This document shows positions 1 to 9,471 of a DNA stretch of 44,947 bases, one piece after another (the first letter of the stretch is position 1; every line of letters starts with the position of its first letter). The notes below the pieces were generated by a model that was not told where the DNA came from, searched no databases, and saw only the letters and a program-made list of their open reading frames with translations. The stretch comes from Mycobacterium paraffinicum (GTDB lineage: Bacteria > Actinomycetota > Actinomycetes > Mycobacteriales > Mycobacteriaceae). The stretch spans positions 1 through 44,947 of the forward strand of contig NZ_MPNT01000042.1 in the NCBI RefSeq assembly GCF_001907675.1, read 5' to 3'. A program made the translations under genes and the position numbers.

Positions 1-341
1 TGGGAGCCGACTACAACATGCTGCTCGTTTCGCGAATGCGTGAGGAATCGCCAAACAGCATGCGTTACGGCATCGTTCGCACTCTGGGTTCCACCGGCGG
101 TGTGATCACCGCGGCAGGTCTGATCTTCGCCGCCTCCATGTGCGGCCTGTTGTTTTCCAGCATCAGCACCGTGGTGCAGGGCGGCTTCGTGATCGGCGCC
201 GGAATTTTGCTGGACACCTTTCTGGTGCGCACCATCACCGTTCCCGCGATTGCTGCGCTGGTGGGATCGGCGAACTGGTGGCCGTCACGAGTGGGGCCAC
301 GGCGGCTGCCGGCCGGACGCGCCGAGCCGCAACCCAATTAG
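1..341 (+). CDS. mmpL10: MmpL family transporter, C-terminal end (partial, probably MmpL10)
   Basis: Only the last ~113 codons are in the window; the reading frame is already open at base 3 and ends with TAG at 339-341. The fragment opens with [11 protein letters not shown], the second Asp-Tyr proton-relay motif of mycobacterial MmpL (RND superfamily) transporters, and continues into two or three hydrophobic helices of the second MMPL domain. The next genes encode a secreted PE-PPE hydrolase and a fatty-acyl-AMP ligase, the order seen around mmpL10 in TPP loci (from memory), where MmpL10 moves diacyltrehalose across the inner membrane. The family is certain; the MmpL10 assignment rests on neighbours and is inference. 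Confidence 0.8.
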   Translation, partial: GADYNMLLVSRMREESPNSMRYGIVRTLGSTGGVITAAGLIFAASMCGLLFSSISTVVQGGFVIGAGILLDTFLVRTITVPAIAALVGSANWWPSRVGPRRLPAGRAEPQPN

Positions 342-397
342 CGCGCGCACATGAGGTGTGTGAGACTACGAGACGATTCAAGCGGTCAGGAGTAGGG

Positions 398-1516
398 ATG
401 AAGAAACTACTCGCAGGAGTCACGGTGCTGGTAACTGTCGGCGCCACAATATGTTTCGGCGTTGTCACCGCGACGGCCGACGACACACCCATCGGTGGCC
501 CGCCGACCCCCGGGGCGCCGGGTGACCAAACCGCCTTCGCCCTCGGCGGCGCTCACGTTCTGGGCATCCCTTACGACGAATACATTCGCCAGGAGGGCGC
601 TCAGTGGTTCCCCGGCCAGCACCGAGAGATCGTCCGCTACCCGGCGGGCCAGGTTCAGGGCCACGTGCTGGAGCGACTCTTTCCGGGCATCGGCAAAGTC
701 GGCGATGACCTGTTCCCCGGCCTGGGGCTCGACGGCCCCAGCGTGGGCGAGTCGGTCGACGTGGGACTGGGCAACCTGGATGCCGCGATCCGAACGGGTC
801 GTCCCGGCACTGCGATCGGCCTGTCCGAGGGCGGGTTCGTGGTCGACGGCGAGCAGGCCCGGCTGGCCAACGACCCGACAGCTCCCCCGCCGGACAAGCT
901 GAACTTCGCCACGTTCGGCGACCCGATCGGGCGTCATGCCTTCGGTCAGAGCTTCCTGACCGCCATGTTCCCGGTCGGCAGCGTCGTTCCCGCGCTCGAC
1001 TACACCATGCCGCCGCCGTATGAGAGCCAGTACGACACCAACCGGTTCGTGGCCGCGTACGACTCGATCGCGGACTTCCCCGACCGGCCGGACAACATGT
1101 TCGCTCTCGCCAACACGCTGCTGGGCCTCGCCACGGGTCACACCGCGGTGGCCTTCACCAACCCGAGCATGGTGCCGCCGCAGAACATCAGGACGACGAT
1201 CAACTCTCGCGGCGCCAAAGACACCACGATCATGGTCCCGGAACAGCACCTTCCGCTGGTCATGCCGTTGAAATACATCGGGATACCGGAGGACACGTTG
1301 AACAAGCTGGATGCAATCCTGATTCCCCGGGTGAACGCGGGTTACTCGCGAAACGACGACCCGGCGACCGCTCCGGTCCAGGTGGACCCGGTGCACGGCT
1401 TCGACCCAGCGGAAGTGACCGCGCCGGCCAACCAGGTGACCTTCGGCGGCGGCGCCGACCCGCTTTCCCAAATCCTCAGCGGCGCCACATCCGTGTTGTC
1501 CCACGGCGCCGGCTGA
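398..1516 (+). CDS. Secreted PE-PPE domain alpha/beta hydrolase (TPP acyltransferase 'PE' type)
   Basis: The 372-residue product starts at ATG 398, preceded by a purine-rich AGGAGTAGGG ribosome site. An N-terminal Sec signal (KK, then a hydrophobic core at residues ~5-25, likely cleavage after TATA) sends it across the inner membrane. The rest matches a PE-PPE hydrolase domain: nucleophile elbow GLSEG with Ser143, a likely Asp near 226 in ADFPDRPDN and His248 in TGHTAV. There is no PE or PPE N-terminus, so despite the name it is a free-standing serine hydrolase like Rv1184c (Chp2). In TPP loci this enzyme is reported to move polyphleic acyl groups between trehalose lipids outside the membrane. 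The gene sits 57 nt after the MmpL gene and 10 nt before the FAAL gene, which fits one operon. The domain is secure; the exact substrate is inferred from context. Confidence 0.82.
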   Translation: MKKLLAGVTVLVTVGATICFGVVTATADDTPIGGPPTPGAPGDQTAFALGGAHVLGIPYDEYIRQEGAQWFPGQHREIVRYPAGQVQGHVLERLFPGIGKVGDDLFPGLGLDGPSVGESVDVGLGNLDAAIRTGRPGTAIGLSEGGFVVDGEQARLANDPTAPPPDKLNFATFGDPIGRHAFGQSFLTAMFPVGSVVPALDYTMPPPYESQYDTNRFVAAYDSIADFPDRPDNMFALANTLLGLATGHTAVAFTNPSMVPPQNIRTTINSRGAKDTTIMVPEQHLPLVMPLKYIGIPEDTLNKLDAILIPRVNAGYSRNDDPATAPVQVDPVHGFDPAEVTAPANQVTFGGGADPLSQILSGATSVLSHGAG

Positions 1517-1526
1517 CAACGCGCCT

Positions 1527-3260
1527 ATGTCTCAACCAACGATTCTGTCCATGTTGCATGGACGTGCCAGCATGCGGCCCGACGACGTGGCGTACACGTT
1601 TACCCGTTACGAAGACGACTGGGCGGGTGTTCCGGAAAGTCTCACCTGGTCGCAGGTGGCCCGTCGAACTCTCAATGTGGCGCAAGAACTTGGCCCGCAC
1701 GGGTCGGTCGGCGACCGGGCGGTGATCCTGGCCCCCCAGGGCCTCGACTACATCGCGGCGTTCCTGGGATCCATGCAGGCCGGGCTGATCGCGGTTCCGC
1801 TCCCGCTGCCGCATCGCGGTTCGAGTCATCAGCGGGTGACCGCTGTCCTTGCCGATACGTCGCCCGCGGTCGTCCTCACCACGTCCGAGGTCGCGGAAGA
1901 TGTCGCCGAACACGTCGACCAAGCGCGCATGGAAGACGTGCCCAAGATCATCGAAATCGATTCGATGAACCTTGACGCCGATGGCGGAACAAGCTTCCCG
2001 ACAGCTGATTTGCCCAGCCTCGCGTACTTGCAGTACAGCTCGGGCTCGACCCGCACACCTACCGGTGTGACCATCTCGCACCGTAATCTTCAGGTGAATT
2101 TCGAACAGTTGATGCGCGGCTTCTTCGCGAAATCGCATGCGAAGGCCCCAACGGACGCCACGATGGTGTCGTGGTTGCCGTTCTACCACGACATGGGTTT
2201 GGTGCTGGGGGTATGCGCGCCGATCCTGGGCGGCTATCGCGGCGAGCTGATGAGTCCGGTCGCATTCCTGGAAAGGCCGGCCAGGTGGATGCGATCCCTG
2301 GCTGAGAATCCGTCTTCTTGGTCGGCGGCGCCCAACTTCGCCTTTGACTTGGCGGCTCGCAAAACAAGTGACAGGGACCTGGCCGGGCTCGACCTGTCCG
2401 GCGTGCTGGGCATCATCAGCGGCGCCGAGCGGGTCGAGCCGGCAACTTTGAATCGCTTCGTCGACCGTTTTGCTCACTTCAACTTTCGGGACGACATGCT
2501 GCGTCCTTCCTATGGCTTGGCCGAGGCAACCGTGTTCGTGGCGAGTGGCACCTGGGGTGACTCGTCGACGGTTCGTTTCGACCTCGACGAGCTATCCGCG
2601 GGTCGGGCACGGCGGTGTGCGGGGACAGGCGCAGCGCTGGTGAAATACACAGTGCCGCAATCGCCCACCGTGCGCATCGTCGACCGCGACACAAACCGGG
2701 AGTGCCCGCCGGGGTTGGTCGGCGAGATCTGGGTGCATGGCGCCAATGTGGCCGAAGGCTACTGGCGTAAATCGCCGGAGGGGCAGGGCTGTTTCGGCGC
2801 GACGCTGGTGGACCCGTCCCCGGGTACGCCCGAGGGACCCTGGCTGAAAACTGGGGACCTGGGTTTCATCTACTCCGGCGAGCTGTTCATCGTCGGCCGC
2901 ATCAAGGATCTGCTCATCATCCGCGGGCGCAACCACTACCCGGAAGACATCGAGGCGACGGTCCAGGAGATCACGGGTGGCCGGGTCGCGGCGATATCGG
3001 TTCCGGTGAACGGTACCGAGCAGCTCGTCACCGTGATCGAGCTCAAGAAGCGCGGCGATTCGGATGAGCAGGCGATGCGCTGGTTCACCTCGGTCAGGGC
3101 AGACGTCACTTCCGCCATCTCCAATGCGCACGGCGTGAACGTTGGGGACGTCGTTCTGGTCCCGCCCGGCTCAATTCCCACCACCACGAGTGGCAAGATC
3201 CAGCGCGCCGCCTGTGTCGACCACTACAGCCGGCACCAATTCACGCGGTTGGACGCTTAA
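1527..3260 (+). CDS. fadD23: Long-chain fatty-acyl-AMP ligase (FAAL, FadD23-like)
   Basis: The 577-residue protein is an ANL-superfamily adenylating enzyme of FadD class. The ATP-binding P-loop [14 protein letters not shown] lies at ~168-181; [11 protein letters not shown] and a late LKTGDLGFI, then [18 protein letters not shown], are typical of FAALs that charge polyketide synthases rather than make CoA esters. The C-terminal [10 protein letters not shown] carries the catalytic lysine. FAALs convert a fatty acid and ATP to acyl-AMP and pass it to a partner Pks in the cytoplasm. With the PE hydrolase upstream and an MmpL before that, this is probably the FadD23 of a TPP locus, supplying starter units for polyphleic acids; the Pks and PapA3 would lie left of the window. 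The start is ATG 1527, 10 nt after the preceding stop. Which FadD number applies is inference. Confidence 0.85.
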   Translation: MSQPTILSMLHGRASMRPDDVAYTFTRYEDDWAGVPESLTWSQVARRTLNVAQELGPHGSVGDRAVILAPQGLDYIAAFLGSMQAGLIAVPLPLPHRGSSHQRVTAVLADTSPAVVLTTSEVAEDVAEHVDQARMEDVPKIIEIDSMNLDADGGTSFPTADLPSLAYLQYSSGSTRTPTGVTISHRNLQVNFEQLMRGFFAKSHAKAPTDATMVSWLPFYHDMGLVLGVCAPILGGYRGELMSPVAFLERPARWMRSLAENPSSWSAAPNFAFDLAARKTSDRDLAGLDLSGVLGIISGAERVEPATLNRFVDRFAHFNFRDDMLRPSYGLAEATVFVASGTWGDSSTVRFDLDELSAGRARRCAGTGAALVKYTVPQSPTVRIVDRDTNRECPPGLVGEIWVHGANVAEGYWRKSPEGQGCFGATLVDPSPGTPEGPWLKTGDLGFIYSGELFIVGRIKDLLIIRGRNHYPEDIEATVQEITGGRVAAISVPVNGTEQLVTVIELKKRGDSDEQAMRWFTSVRADVTSAISNAHGVNVGDVVLVPPGSIPTTTSGKIQRAACVDHYSRHQFTRLDA

Positions 3261-3285
3261 ACCCGGCCGGGGGGGCCCGCCGACA

Positions 3286-3942
3286 ATGGCAATGCTGGTC
3301 ACTGTCCTGCTGATGGCGGTTGCCGTCAGTCTCGAACCTTTCCGGATCGGCATGACGGTACTCATGCTGAACAGGCCGAAACCGGTGCTGCAACTGCTCG
3401 CGTTCCTGGCTGGTGGTTACGCGATGGGCATGACGGTTGGCCTGGTTGTCTTGTTCGTCTTTCGACGCACATCGCTGGGCTCTGCGCACTTCGCGCTGCC
3501 CCAGGTTCAGATCCTGGTCGGGCTCCTCGCGCTGCTCGTCGCGGTAGCCGTGGCCGTCGACCTCCCCGCGCGGTTGGGCTCGCGCACGACGAGAATGGCG
3601 ACGCCGGCTCGACGATTGCTGAGCGGGCATTCGTTGTCCGTCGCCGGAATCGCCGGTCTCGGGATCGCGTTGCCGTCGGTCGACTATCTCGCCGCGCTGG
3701 CCGTCATCCTGGCCTCCGGCACCGCGGTCCTGACGCAACTAGCCGTGCTCTTCCTGTTCAACGTCGTGGCCTTCGCGCTCGTGGAGTTCCCGCTGCTGGC
3801 CTATCTACTGGCGCCCAAAGCGACCGCAACTTCGGTGGCGGCGCTGCACAACTGGATTCGATCGCGTCGCCGCCTTGACGTTGCAGTGCTACTGGCCGTG
3901 GTAGGCGGTGTGGTCCTCGCGCTCGGCGTGGCAGGGCTTTGA
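3286..3942 (+). CDS. Gap/Sap family integral membrane protein (glycolipid addressing protein)
   Basis: The 218-residue, very hydrophobic product has about six membrane segments and begins AMLVTVLLMAVAVSLEPFRIGM. The EPFRIGMTVLMLNRPKP region followed by AFLAGGYAMGM is typical of the Gap (glycopeptidolipid addressing) and Sap (sulfolipid addressing) family, small membrane proteins required for surface delivery of mycobacterial glycolipids. I chose ATG 3286 rather than the upstream in-frame ATG 3142, because the upstream stretch overlaps the FAAL C-terminus, is not hydrophobic, and a G-rich run just precedes 3286. It follows the FAAL gene by 25 nt. The likely role is helping the locus's lipid reach the outer layer; the mechanism is not known for the family. 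Confidence 0.78.
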   Translation: MAMLVTVLLMAVAVSLEPFRIGMTVLMLNRPKPVLQLLAFLAGGYAMGMTVGLVVLFVFRRTSLGSAHFALPQVQILVGLLALLVAVAVAVDLPARLGSRTTRMATPARRLLSGHSLSVAGIAGLGIALPSVDYLAALAVILASGTAVLTQLAVLFLFNVVAFALVEFPLLAYLLAPKATATSVAALHNWIRSRRRLDVAVLLAVVGGVVLALGVAGL

Positions 3943-4008
3943 CCCTTCTCGAACCGCCGCGTAGCGCTGACTAATAATGAGTCCAACCGCACCGGCAAAG
4001 GAGCCAGC

Positions 4009-5067
4009 ATGAGCACCACCAGCACCGGCCGTCCCATCCGCGTCATCCAGTGGACCACCGGGAACATCGGACGACGTTCGCTGCACGCGATCATCGGCAG
4101 GCCGGACATGGAGCTGGTCGGGGTGTACGCACACGGGGCGGACAAGGTCGGGGTGGATGCTGCCGAACTGGCCGGCTGGCCGCAAGCGACGGGCGTGCGG
4201 GCGACCAACGACATCGACGCGCTACTCGCCCTGGGCGCCGACGCCTGTTGCTATAACCCCTTGTGGCCCAAGGTCGATGAACTCGTCCGGTTGCTGGAAT
4301 CCGGCGTCAACGTCTGCTCCAGCGCGGCCTGGATCACCGGGGGCAAGCAGACGCCCGAGGACCGCGAACGCATCGCGGACGCCTGCAAGCGAGGCGGTTC
4401 GACGATATTCGGCAGCGGCGCGCACCCGGGCATGACCAACATGGTGGGCATGGTCCTGTCGGGCGCCTGCGAACGCGTGGACGAAATCCGCATCACCGAA
4501 TCGGTGGACTGCTCGTCGTACGAATCCGCGGAAACCCAAACGGCGATGGGCTTCTCGCAGGACCCCGATACTCCTGGGCTGGCGGAAACCGTGCGGCGTG
4601 AAAGCGAGGTCTTCGCCGAATCGGCCGCCATGATGGCCGACGCGATCGGGGCGAAGCTGGACCGGATGACGTTCGACGTCACCTTCACCACCGCCACCGG
4701 GGATTCCGATCTGGGCTTCATGACGATTCCCGCGGGGACCGTCGGCGGCGTCTATGGCTACCACCGCGGCTGGGAGGGCGACCGCAACGTGGTCAGCGTC
4801 GGGTTCAACTGGACCATGGGCAGTCATGTGGTGCCCCCCAAACCGTTGGAGCACGGCCACGTGATCCAGGTGTTCGGGCTGCCCAATATGCGCACCGTCC
4901 TGCATTGCCTGCCGCCCAAGGAGTGGACGGAACCGGGGTTCATGGGCTTGGGAATGATCTACACGGCCATGCCGGTGACCAATGCGGTCCCGACCGTGGT
5001 GGCCGCCGAGCCCGGGATCGTCACGCTGGCCGATCTCCCGCCGGTCACCGGCCGCGTGGCCCGCTAG
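4009..5067 (+). CDS. NAD(P)H-dependent Rossmann oxidoreductase, dihydrodipicolinate reductase/amine dehydrogenase-like
   Basis: The 352-residue protein begins PIRVIQWTTGNIGRRSL, a Rossmann nucleotide-binding loop, followed by ELVGVYAHGADKVGVDA. These are features of the large actinobacterial family related to dihydrodipicolinate reductase and 2,4-diaminopentanoate dehydrogenase. Mycobacteria carry many paralogues and their substrates are mostly unknown. FGSGAHPGMTNM and VDCSSYESAETQ are typical internal motifs. A strong AAGGAG ribosome site precedes ATG 4009. The 66-nt gap after the Gap-type gene contains an AT-rich CTAATAAT that could be a -10 box, so it may be its own transcript. Nothing ties it directly to TPP synthesis. 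Family assignment is confident; no specific reaction can be named. Confidence 0.75.
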   Translation: MSTTSTGRPIRVIQWTTGNIGRRSLHAIIGRPDMELVGVYAHGADKVGVDAAELAGWPQATGVRATNDIDALLALGADACCYNPLWPKVDELVRLLESGVNVCSSAAWITGGKQTPEDRERIADACKRGGSTIFGSGAHPGMTNMVGMVLSGACERVDEIRITESVDCSSYESAETQTAMGFSQDPDTPGLAETVRRESEVFAESAAMMADAIGAKLDRMTFDVTFTTATGDSDLGFMTIPAGTVGGVYGYHRGWEGDRNVVSVGFNWTMGSHVVPPKPLEHGHVIQVFGLPNMRTVLHCLPPKEWTEPGFMGLGMIYTAMPVTNAVPTVVAAEPGIVTLADLPPVTGRVAR

Positions 5068-5135
5068 CCGCACCATATGCCGTTCACCACATCGAAGGCC
5101 CCCGGAGGAACGCTTGCGTGCACTAAGGTTTAGAG

Positions 5136-5149
5136 TGCTTAGCTGAGCA
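5136..5149. promoter_or_regulatory. Imperfect palindrome upstream of mmpS, candidate operator
   Basis: TGCTTAGCTGAGCA is a 14-bp inverted repeat with one mismatched pair, lying about 40-50 nt upstream of the possible mmpS starts in a locally AT-rich stretch (CTAAGGTTTAGAG before it, AAATAGTCTC after it). mmpS-mmpL pairs are often controlled by TetR or MarR repressors. No regulator gene is adjacent and the site is not an IdeR box (no TTAGGTTAG-type dyad), so the call is tentative. Confidence 0.3.
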
Positions 5150-5186
5150 AATAGTCTCAAAGACGGCGGTGCCGTCGACGACGTAG

Positions 5187-5702
5187 GTGAGCTTCGTGGC
5201 AATGCCGGACGGCGGGCAAGCGGAAGGCGGTCAGGTGGTGGCTGGTCAAGACTCGGGTCCACGTGCTGGCACCGTGACGCGGGTGCTCAAGCGGGCGTGG
5301 ATACCGCTGGTTTTGGTGGTCGTCCTGGCCGTATCGGCATTGATTGTGTCTCGCCTCCATAAGATTTTCGGCTCTCAAGACCTCAACGCGAACGCCGGCA
5401 AGGGGATCGAAATCGTGCAGTTCAACCCGAAGGTGGTCGTCTACGACATCACCGGGCCACCCGGGGCCACCGCCAACATCAACTACTGGGACGAGAACGC
5501 CAACACCCATCAGGTGAACGCGGCGCCGCTGCCGTGGTCGACCACCATCTCGACGACTTTGCCGTCGGTCAGCGCCAACATCATGGCGCAAAGCGACAGC
5601 GGTGAGATCGGCTGCAAGATCACCGTGGACGGCGTCGTGCGAGAACAGCGGAGCTCCGACGGCCACAACGCCCAGACCTTCTGCCTGGTGAAGTCCGCAT
5701 GA
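5187..5702 (+). CDS. MmpS family membrane-anchored accessory protein
   Basis: The product (up to 171 residues) has a short cytoplasmic N-terminus, one membrane helix (WIPLVLVVVLAVSALIVS) and a periplasmic beta-rich domain containing VVYDITGPPGATANINYWDEN, typical of MmpS4/MmpS5 proteins. These partner an MmpL transporter in siderophore or glycolipid export and are thought to adopt a lipocalin-like fold. The start is uncertain: GTG 5187, GTG 5196 and ATG 5202 are all in frame and precede the membrane helix. The stop overlaps the mmpL start by 4 nt (ATGA), so the two are translationally coupled. The sequence does not allow a choice between siderophore, GPL or other cargo. Confidence 0.88.
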   Translation: MSFVAMPDGGQAEGGQVVAGQDSGPRAGTVTRVLKRAWIPLVLVVVLAVSALIVSRLHKIFGSQDLNANAGKGIEIVQFNPKVVVYDITGPPGATANINYWDENANTHQVNAAPLPWSTTISTTLPSVSANIMAQSDSGEIGCKITVDGVVREQRSSDGHNAQTFCLVKSA

Positions 5703-8608
5703 GCAACACGAGTAACGAGACCCAGCGTGACCTGAGCGCGGCCGACACCGGCCCGATCACCACCAAGGGCCTGTCCAAGGCCGAGCGGGGCCACCGCCCA
5801 TACCTGCCGCACGCGATCCGCATCTTTGCGGTGCCGATCATTTTGGTTTGGTTGTTCGTGACGATCCTGGTGAACGTCATCGTTCCGACACTGGAAAAAG
5901 TCGGCGAGGCCCACTCGGCGCCGATGACACCGCTGGACGCACCGTCGATGAAGGCGATGATGCGCCTGGGCCACAATTTCCACGAATTCGACTCCAACAG
6001 CACGGTGATGATCGTGTTGGAGGGCCAGCAACCGCTCGGCCCCGACGCGCACCAGTATTACGACAAGCTGATTCGGCAACTCCGCCAGGATCCCAAGCAC
6101 ATTCAGCACATTCAGGACTTCTGGGGCGACCGACTGACGGCCGCGGGTGCCCAGAGCGCCGACGCCAAGAGCGCCTACGTGCAGGTGAACCTCGCCGGTA
6201 ACCAGGGCACGACGCTGGCCAACGAGTCCGTGGATGCCGTCCGCAAGGTGATCGAGGAGAACAAGGCGCCGCCCGGCGTGAAGGCCTACGTCACGGGCCC
6301 TGCCGCGCTGTCCGACGATATGCACATCATCGGTAACGCCAGCCTGGCCAAGATCACGCTGTTCACCCTGGGCGCCATCGCGATCATGTTGCTGCTGGTC
6401 TACCGGTCCATCGTCACCACGCTGGTGCAGCTGTTCATGACCTTTGTCGCGCTGGCGTGTTCGCGGGGGGTCGTAGCGGTTCTGGCGTACCACAACGCAT
6501 TCGGGCTCACCACCTTCGCCGCCAACATCCTCACCATGTTGGCGATCGCCGCGGGGACGGACTACGGCATCTTCCTGATCGGCCGCTATCAGGAGGCGTT
6601 GGCCGCGGGCGAGGACCGAGAAACCGCGTACTACACCACATTCAAGGGCGTCGCCCCCGTCGTCTTGGGGTCGGGCCTGACGATTGCGGGCGCAACCTAT
6701 TGCCTCAGCTTTTCGCGGCTACCGTGGTTCAACACCATGGGGGCGCCCGTGGCGATCGGCATGATCGTCGTGGTGCTAGCGGGCGTCACGCTGGGGCCCG
6801 CGGTGGTCTTCGTTGGCAGCCGCTTCCACTTGTTCGAGAAGCAGGCCAAGCGTGGCCGGCTGTGGCGCCGGGTGGGTACCGCCGTAGTGCGTTGGCCGGC
6901 ACCGGTTTTGGCCGTCAGCGCCGCGGTGGTGCTGGTCGGCATGATCGCCCTGCCGAGCTTCCACACCAGCTACAACGACCGCCATTACCTGCCCTTGTCG
7001 GCCCCGTCCAATCAAGGGCAAGAGGCCGCGAACCGGCATTTCTCCGAGGCACGGATGAACCCCGACCTGTTGATGGTCGAATCCGACCATGACATGCGAA
7101 ATCCGGCCGACATGCTGGTGCTGGACCGGGTAGCCAAAAACGAGATGCGCACGCTGGGCATCGCCATGGTCCAGGACATCACCCGGCCGCTGGGCATTCC
7201 GATCCAGCACAGCTCGATACCGTTTCAGAACAGCGTCCAGAGCCAGACGACGATGCAGAACATGAGCTTCCTCAAGGAACGCATCGCCGACATTCTGCGG
7301 ATGGCCGACGACCTGCAGACCCAGATCGACACCACGCAACGCCAATACGAGGTGTCGCTGGACCTGGCCAACGCCGCCGATGACAGCGCGAAGACCACCG
7401 CGGTGACGTCGCAGATCACCGACACCCTGCGTGACCACATCGCCGATTTCGACGACACCTTCCGGCCGATACGCAGCATCTTCTACTGGGAGCGGCACTG
7501 CTACGACATTCCCGTGTGCATCGGGTTGCGGTCCCTGTTCGACACGTTCGACGGGTTCGACCAGCTCGCCGAGCAGTTCCACTATCTGACAGCCGATATC
7601 GAGCACACCGCCAAGGCCACCCATGACCTGAATGCGCTGTTTCCCACGCTGATCAACACGCTGAAGACCACCAGGGGCATCACGCTCACCCTGTATCAGA
7701 CGTTCAAGGCGATGATCGACCAGATGGAGGCGATGAGCAACACCGCGATCGTGATGGGTCAAAGCTTCGACGCGTCGAAGAACGACGACTTCTTCTATCT
7801 GCCGCCCGAGGCCTTCGACAACCCGGACTTCCAAACCGGCCTTCGCATGTTCTTGTCGCCGGACGGTAAATCGGCGCGGTTCTTCATCACGCATCAGGGC
7901 GATCCGATGTCGCCGGAGGGCATCGCGCAAGTCGACGCCGAACGCACCGCCGCGCAGGAGGGCCTCAAGCAATCGTCGCTGTCCGACGCCCGGGTCTATC
8001 TGGGCGGAACCGCCGCGACGTTCAAGGACATGGCCGACGGCGAGAAGTACGACCTGATGATCGCCGTGGTGTCCGCCCTGACGCTGATCTTCATGATCAT
8101 GCTGCTGCTTACCCGGAGTGTGGTGGCCGCGTTGGTGATCGTCGGCACCGCGGCCAGCTCGATCGCGGCGTCATTCGGCCTATCGGTGCTGATTTGGCAG
8201 GACCTGTTCGGCATCAGGATCCACTGGATCGTGATGGCGCTGTCCGTGATCATCCTGCTGGCCGTCGGGTCCGACTACAACCTGTTGCTGGTCTCCCGGT
8301 TCAAAGAAGAGATCCATGCCGGCCTCAAGACCGGAATCATCCGGTCGATGGCAGGCACCGGCGGGGTGGTGACGGCGGCGGGTCTGGTGTTCGCGTTCAC
8401 GATGGCGGCCATGTTGGGCAGCGACTTGCGGGTGCTGGGGCAGTTCGGTTCGACGGTCTGCATCGGTCTGCTGCTCGACACGCTCGTCGTGCGCACATTG
8501 CTGATGCCGTCGATCGCGACGCTGCTGGGCCGGTGGTTCTGGTGGCCGCAAGTGGTGCATCCACGCGGCGACAACGCGCGGCGGTCGGTGGCGGCAGCCC
8601 CCGTCTAA
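5699..8608 (+). CDS. MmpL family RND transporter (MmpL4/MmpL5-like)
   Basis: The 969-residue protein has the complete MmpL layout: N-terminal helix, porter domain, a membrane bundle, second porter domain, second bundle. The two proton-relay Asp-Tyr pairs are intact, GTDYGIFLIGRY near residue 286 and GSDYNLLLVSRF near 857. Between the bundles is a long helical, probably coiled-coil insert (residues ~490-690) carrying Cys601 and Cys607 in RHCYDIPVCIG, as in the MmpL4/MmpL5 class where the insert is thought to project through the periplasm. Length and partner mmpS fit that class (967 and 964 residues in M. tuberculosis, from memory), rather than MmpL3 or MmpL10. Cargo cannot be read from sequence: siderophores, drugs or glycolipids are all possible. 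Confidence 0.9.
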   Translation: MSNTSNETQRDLSAADTGPITTKGLSKAERGHRPYLPHAIRIFAVPIILVWLFVTILVNVIVPTLEKVGEAHSAPMTPLDAPSMKAMMRLGHNFHEFDSNSTVMIVLEGQQPLGPDAHQYYDKLIRQLRQDPKHIQHIQDFWGDRLTAAGAQSADAKSAYVQVNLAGNQGTTLANESVDAVRKVIEENKAPPGVKAYVTGPAALSDDMHIIGNASLAKITLFTLGAIAIMLLLVYRSIVTTLVQLFMTFVALACSRGVVAVLAYHNAFGLTTFAANILTMLAIAAGTDYGIFLIGRYQEALAAGEDRETAYYTTFKGVAPVVLGSGLTIAGATYCLSFSRLPWFNTMGAPVAIGMIVVVLAGVTLGPAVVFVGSRFHLFEKQAKRGRLWRRVGTAVVRWPAPVLAVSAAVVLVGMIALPSFHTSYNDRHYLPLSAPSNQGQEAANRHFSEARMNPDLLMVESDHDMRNPADMLVLDRVAKNEMRTLGIAMVQDITRPLGIPIQHSSIPFQNSVQSQTTMQNMSFLKERIADILRMADDLQTQIDTTQRQYEVSLDLANAADDSAKTTAVTSQITDTLRDHIADFDDTFRPIRSIFYWERHCYDIPVCIGLRSLFDTFDGFDQLAEQFHYLTADIEHTAKATHDLNALFPTLINTLKTTRGITLTLYQTFKAMIDQMEAMSNTAIVMGQSFDASKNDDFFYLPPEAFDNPDFQTGLRMFLSPDGKSARFFITHQGDPMSPEGIAQVDAERTAAQEGLKQSSLSDARVYLGGTAATFKDMADGEKYDLMIAVVSALTLIFMIMLLLTRSVVAALVIVGTAASSIAASFGLSVLIWQDLFGIRIHWIVMALSVIILLAVGSDYNLLLVSRFKEEIHAGLKTGIIRSMAGTGGVVTAAGLVFAFTMAAMLGSDLRVLGQFGSTVCIGLLLDTLVVRTLLMPSIATLLGRWFWWPQVVHPRGDNARRSVAAAPV

Positions 8609-8651
8609 GGCGTCGGCGGCGGCGGCGGCCTCCGTCTAAGGCGTCGGCGGC
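8601..8651. repeat. Short tandem duplication across the mmpL/degV 3' ends
   Basis: The 20-bp unit CCGTCTAAGGCGTCGGCGGC occurs at 8601-8620 and exactly again at 8632-8651, a 31-bp period with GC-rich filler between. Each copy contains both a plus-strand TAA in the mmpL frame context and a minus-strand TAG. The mmpL gene stops in the left copy (8606-8608) and degV stops in the right copy (8636-8638). This looks like a small duplication at the junction of two convergent genes. Confidence 0.75.
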
Positions 8652-9469
8652 TGCACGACGACGGCGACGGCCCCGGCGCCGACGTGCAGCGCCAACACCG
8701 GCCCCAGCGGGGTGATGATCGCCGGCTCGCAGGCCGGTAACCGCCGCGCCAGCGTCGCGGCCACCTCCTTGGCCCCGTCCGGGTTGGCGACGTGATGCAC
8801 CGCCAGCGCGGCGGGGCCGTCGCCGGCGACCTGGCAGACCCGGTCGATCATCGCCTCCGTCGCGTGGCTGACAGTGCGCACCCGTTGGGCCAGAACGAGT
8901 TTCCCGTCGTCGATGCGCAGCAACGGCTTGAGCGCCAGCGCGGTGCCCAGCCACGCCTTGGCCCCGCCGATCCGCCCGCTGCGGCGCAGGTTGTCCAGTC
9001 GATGCACCACCATGAACGCATGGGTCTGCCGCGCAGCCGAATTCGCCGCCTCGGCGACGGCGTCAAGGTCACCGCCTGCGGCCGCAACCCGCGCGGCCGT
9101 CAACGCCACGAAGCCGGTGCCCATCGCGGTCGACTTCGAGTCGACGACGCGCACGTGGGGGTCCAGGTCGGCGGCGGTCCGTTGCGCAGCGCCGCAGGTG
9201 CCCGACAGTGCGGAGGAGATGTGCACCGCCACCACGCCGTCTCCGCCGCTGTCGGCCAACGCCTGCTGATATGCATCGGCCAGTTCGGCGGGTGTGGCCG
9301 CCGCGGTGGTCGCGTGGCGCTGGTAGACGTCCTCAGGGATCTGGTCCACGCCGTCACGCAGATCGACGCCGTCGAGCAGAATGTGCAGCGGGACAACGCG
9401 AATCGCCCACTTGTCCAACAAGTCGGCGGGCAAGCGCGCCGACGCGTCGGTCACCACAACGACGGGCAT
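8636..9469 (-). CDS. DegV family fatty-acid-binding protein
   Basis: The 277-residue protein begins with the DegV signature VVVVTDASARLPADL and contains VVPLHILLDG, ISSALSGTCGAAQ and RLDNLRRSGRIGG, motifs that line the fatty-acid pocket of this family. DegV/FakB proteins hold a single fatty acid; in Firmicutes the FakB type presents it to FakA kinase for phosphorylation. No FakA-like gene is nearby, so the role here is uncertain. It corresponds in position to Rv2417c and lies 2 nt downstream of octT, so it is probably the last gene of the nadD-rsfS-gpgP-octT-degV operon. Confidence 0.88.
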   Translation of the reverse strand: MPVVVVTDASARLPADLLDKWAIRVVPLHILLDGVDLRDGVDQIPEDVYQRHATTAAATPAELADAYQQALADSGGDGVVAVHISSALSGTCGAAQRTAADLDPHVRVVDSKSTAMGTGFVALTAARVAAAGGDLDAVAEAANSAARQTHAFMVVHRLDNLRRSGRIGGAKAWLGTALALKPLLRIDDGKLVLAQRVRTVSHATEAMIDRVCQVAGDGPAALAVHHVANPDGAKEVAATLARRLPACEPAIITPLGPVLALHVGAGAVAVVVQPPTP

Positions 9470-9471
9470 AG

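Noticed and set aside
5122..5160. IdeR (iron) box upstream of mmpS
   Set aside because: CTAAGGTTTAGAG resembles half of a TTAGGTTAG-type site, but the matching second half is absent.
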